A DNA stretch of 64,000 nt from [Flexibacter] sp. ATCC 35103 (GTDB lineage Bacteria > Bacteroidota > Bacteroidia > Flavobacteriales > Flavobacteriaceae). Within the stretch, counting starts at the first letter, position 1. Every line of letters starts with the position of its first letter. Shown piece by piece: positions 61,889 through 64,000 of this stretch. The stretch covers positions 766,943 to 830,942 of the forward strand of contig NZ_MTQF01000001.1 in assembly GCF_001975985.1 (NCBI RefSeq), written 5' to 3'. Made by a program: the position numbers and the translations under genes. Below the pieces are notes generated by a model. That model was not told the DNA's origin. It did no database searches and worked only from the letters and a program-made list of their open reading frames with translations.

Positions 61889-63241
61889 ATGAGCACTTTC
61901 GAAAAATTCAATCTTCCAAAATCAGTACAAAAAGCAATCGATGAGTTAGGCTTTGTTACGCCTACTCCTATTCAGGAAAAATCCTTTGCTGTGATTATGT
62001 CTGGCCGCGATATGATGGGAATTGCGCAAACCGGTACCGGTAAAACATTTGCTTACTTATTGCCCCTTTTAAAATTATATAAATTTACACCAACCAATAC
62101 ACCTAAAATTGTAATTCTGGTTCCAACACGTGAACTAGTCGTTCAGGTGGTAGAAGAAGTAGAGAAATTGACCAAATACATGTCGGTTAAAACACTTGGT
62201 ATTTTTGGTGGGGTAAATATCAATACACAAAAAAAAGCCGTTTATGAAGGTGTCGATATTTTAGTAGGAACACCAGGACGTACAATGGATTTAGCGCTTG
62301 ATGCCGTAATTCGTTTTGATGAAACTCAAAAATTAGTAATCGATGAGTTTGACGAAATGCTGAATTTGGGATTCCGCACACAATTAACAGCGCTTTTGGC
62401 GATGATGAAAACCAAACGTCAAAACATTCTTTTCTCTGCAACAATGACTGATGAAGTTGATGCTGTTTTGAATGACTTTTTTGATTTCCCGGAAGAAGTT
62501 ACTCTTGCGGCTTCAGGTACTCCGCTTGAAAACATTACTCAGGTTACTTATAATGTTCCTAACTTTAATACAAAAGTAAATCTGTTAAAACATTTATTAG
62601 AAACAAACGAAAGCATGGAACGTGTTTTGGTTTTTGTGAATAATAAAAAGATTTCGGATATGCTTCATACCAGAATCGAAGAGGATTTTGAAGGTCAGTT
62701 TGGAGTAATTCACTCGAACAAATCTCAAAATTATCGTTTGAGTACAATGGCTGAATTCCAGGAAGGAAATCTTCGCGGATTAATCACGACTGATATTATG
62801 GCGAGAGGTTTGGATATCTCGAATATCTCTCACGTCATCAACTTCGAGCTTCCTGAATTTCCTGAGCTATACATGCACAGAATTGGTCGTACAGGTCGTG
62901 CAGATGCTACAGGAACCGCAATTAGCTTTATCACGCCTCGTGAAGAAGAGTTTAAGGTAGAAGTAGAAGTATTGATGAATCAGGAACTTGCAATTGCAGA
63001 TTTTCCTGAAGAAGTTGAAATTTCATCCAAATTAATCGAACCTGAAAAGGACAAACAACCGATTAAGTTTTTAATGAAAAAACAAAAACTGACAGGTGAC
63101 GGTGCTTTTCATGAAAAAGATAAAAAGAATAAAAAAGTGAATCTGGGCGGACCTTCTAAAACAAAAAAGAAAACCCACGGATCTGTCAATCGAAATATGT
63201 TGAAAACAAGAGATAAAAAGAGAAAAGATAAGAACAAGTAA
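61889..63241 (+). CDS. DEAD-box RNA helicase
   Basis: The 450-residue helicase has motif Q (TPTPIQEKSF), motif I AQTGTGKTFAYLLP (about 46-59), Ia PTRELVVQV, GTPGRTMDL, motif II DEFD (a variant of DEAD), motif III SAT, and the C-terminal motifs VFVNNKK, TDIMARGLDI and HRIGRTGR. A basic tail (about 390-450, rich in Lys) likely binds RNA. Family roles are ribosome assembly and mRNA turnover, often at low temperature. Which paralog it is cannot be told. Confidence 0.92.
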   Translation: MSTFEKFNLPKSVQKAIDELGFVTPTPIQEKSFAVIMSGRDMMGIAQTGTGKTFAYLLPLLKLYKFTPTNTPKIVILVPTRELVVQVVEEVEKLTKYMSVKTLGIFGGVNINTQKKAVYEGVDILVGTPGRTMDLALDAVIRFDETQKLVIDEFDEMLNLGFRTQLTALLAMMKTKRQNILFSATMTDEVDAVLNDFFDFPEEVTLAASGTPLENITQVTYNVPNFNTKVNLLKHLLETNESMERVLVFVNNKKISDMLHTRIEEDFEGQFGVIHSNKSQNYRLSTMAEFQEGNLRGLITTDIMARGLDISNISHVINFELPEFPELYMHRIGRTGRADATGTAISFITPREEEFKVEVEVLMNQELAIADFPEEVEISSKLIEPEKDKQPIKFLMKKQKLTGDGAFHEKDKKNKKVNLGGPSKTKKKTHGSVNRNMLKTRDKKRKDKNK

Positions 63242-63260
63242 TCTCTAAAAATCTAATAAA

Positions 63261-63302
63261 AAAATCCAAATTCTAAGTTCAACAACTTGGAATTTGGATT
63301 TT
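63261..63302 (+). terminator. Terminator of the helicase gene
   Basis: A 19-base stem (63261-63279 with 63284-63302, one G-T pair) with the loop caac is followed by T residues. It ends the helicase unit and reads as a terminator for the opposite strand as well. Confidence 0.85.
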
Positions 63303-63306
63303 TTTT

Positions 63307-63375
63307 GTCTCAGTTTTCAGTTTCAGTTTTCAGTACTTCTAAGAAGCTGAAAACTGAGACCGAGACTGAAAACTA
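63307..63375. repeat. Inverted repeat between helicase and lactonase genes
   Basis: gtctcagttttcag (63307-63320) is exactly complementary to ctgaaaactgagac (63347-63360); further copies of cagttttcag and actgaaaact lie beside it. It resembles a common flavobacterial intergenic repeat. Confidence 0.7.
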
Positions 63376-64000
63376 TATTTTGGTAAAAACAAGTCCAACC
63401 GGTGAACACAATTCGATCTTTTTTCCTGTTTTTTTAAGTTTTCCGGTTGCTTTATCTCTTTTAAAAATAATAATATCATTTGTATATTGATGCCCGACGA
63501 GAAGGTAATTTCCTGTTGGGTCAATAACAAAATCCCTTGGTCCTTTTCCTAAAGTACTTTCTTGCTCTACAAATTTAATACTTCCGTCTTTTAGAATTTG
63601 ATACACTGTAATAGCATTTACATCTCCACGATCTGAAACGTAAAGAAAGTTTCCGTCAGGCGAAATTTTTATTGCTGCAGAACTATTAGCACCTTTAAAA
63701 TCCTTCGGGATTATATTGGTTTCTTTTAAAAGCTTTAAACCTCCGGTTTTATTGTATGCAAAAGTTGTCAATGTACCATCTAATTCCTGAACTAAATACA
63801 CGAATTTACCATCTTTACTGAACACCAAATGCCTTGGGCCACTTCCTGATTTTACATCAACAGTTTCTTTTAGCGTAAGAACTTCATGTGCTGCACCCGG
63901 ATTGTATTTATAAATAAAAACTTTATCCTGACCCAGATCATTTGATAATACAAATTTCTTGTCCGGAGAAAAAACAACCTGATGCACATGTGCTTTTTCC
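63373..64000 (-). CDS. Lactonase-type beta-propeller protein, 5' end outside window
   Basis: The frame is open to the right edge, so only the C-terminal part is present (about 209 residues; the last bases read EKAHVHQVVFSP). Repeats of the 7-bladed propeller are visible: HQVVFSPDKKFVLSNDLGQD, PRHLVFSKDGKFVYLVQE, IKISPDGNFLYVSDRGDV, PRDFVIDPTGNYLLVGHQ. These fit the 6-phosphogluconolactonase (YbhE/Pgl)-like family, which includes exported enzymes. Substrate cannot be decided. The stop overlaps the end of the inverted repeat. Confidence 0.8.
   Translation of the reverse strand, partial: EKAHVHQVVFSPDKKFVLSNDLGQDKVFIYKYNPGAAHEVLTLKETVDVKSGSGPRHLVFSKDGKFVYLVQELDGTLTTFAYNKTGGLKLLKETNIIPKDFKGANSSAAIKISPDGNFLYVSDRGDVNAITVYQILKDGSIKFVEQESTLGKGPRDFVIDPTGNYLLVGHQYTNDIIIFKRDKATGKLKKTGKKIELCSPVGLVFTKI

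Noticed and set aside
63307-63375. CRISPR array
   Set aside because: The repeats are inverted and lack regular spacers; no cas genes are near.
1-64000. tRNA or rRNA genes
   Set aside because: I looked for GC-rich cloverleaf-like or conserved rRNA stretches and found none in the AT-rich spacers.

Overview
The window is an AT-rich chromosomal segment of a Bacteroidota bacterium, most likely a Flavobacterium close to F. johnsoniae. Supporting signs are the divergent tssBC/tssE-R layout of a Bacteroidota type VI secretion system (T6SS subtype iii), a TonB-dependent receptor with an N-terminal carboxypeptidase-regulatory domain, several promoter boxes of the Bacteroidota TTG / TAnnTTTG type, and family-typical intergenic inverted repeats. 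I see no rRNA, tRNA, CRISPR, integrase or insertion sequence.

Layout. (1) 1-25.5 kb is a complete-looking T6SSiii locus. The structural genes tssE, F, H, G, N, K, O, an unnamed small membrane protein, a PKD-domain protein (probably TssP), tssR and one uncharacterised membrane protein run leftward from 23.4 kb. Sheath genes tssB and tssC run rightward. The canonical membrane-complex genes tssJ, tssL and tssM are absent, as known for subtype iii. Downstream on the minus strand come hcp1 and vgrG1, then an effector/immunity module: three small or uncharacterised genes, a DUF2931 lipoprotein, a DUF2235 (Tle1-like) predicted lipase, a possible adaptor, a PAAR-like/DUF4280-amidase fusion and a MORN-type lipoprotein. 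A 39-bp exact direct repeat around the DUF2931 gene marks a recombination scar. (2) 25.5-50.9 kb is mostly housekeeping: topoisomerase IV (parC, parE) with a lipoprotein gene between the subunits, pncB, a transglutaminase-like protein, an FMN reductase, a YihY/BrkB protein, a TIGR02117-like protein, ychF, a TonB-dependent receptor, a methyltransferase, a ferredoxin, an acyl-CoA reductase, serC, serA, several small conserved proteins, and a LolD-like ATPase carrying an unusual two-helix membrane insertion. (3) 50.9-60.7 kb is a second, satellite T6SS island: hcp2, vgrG2, a predicted lysozyme/SleB-like effector, six lipoprotein genes that include two duplicated pairs, a PAAR-like protein with a C-terminal membrane anchor, and a WG-repeat protein. 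(4) 60.8-64 kb holds a TIGR02757 gene, a DEAD-box helicase and the 3' part of a lactonase-type beta-propeller gene.

How it fits together. The sheath (TssBC), tube (Hcp), baseplate (TssEFGK), spike (VgrG plus PAAR-like tips), recycling ATPase (TssH) and Bacteroidota-specific membrane complex (TssN/O/P/R and associates) form one apparatus. It is supplied by two hcp-vgrG payload islands about 50 kb apart. Their hcp genes share about 89% protein identity and conserved upstream leaders, which suggests duplication and co-regulation. The payloads probably attack peptidoglycan (amidase, lysozyme-like) and membranes (DUF2235 lipase), and lipoproteins next to them are the candidate immunity factors.
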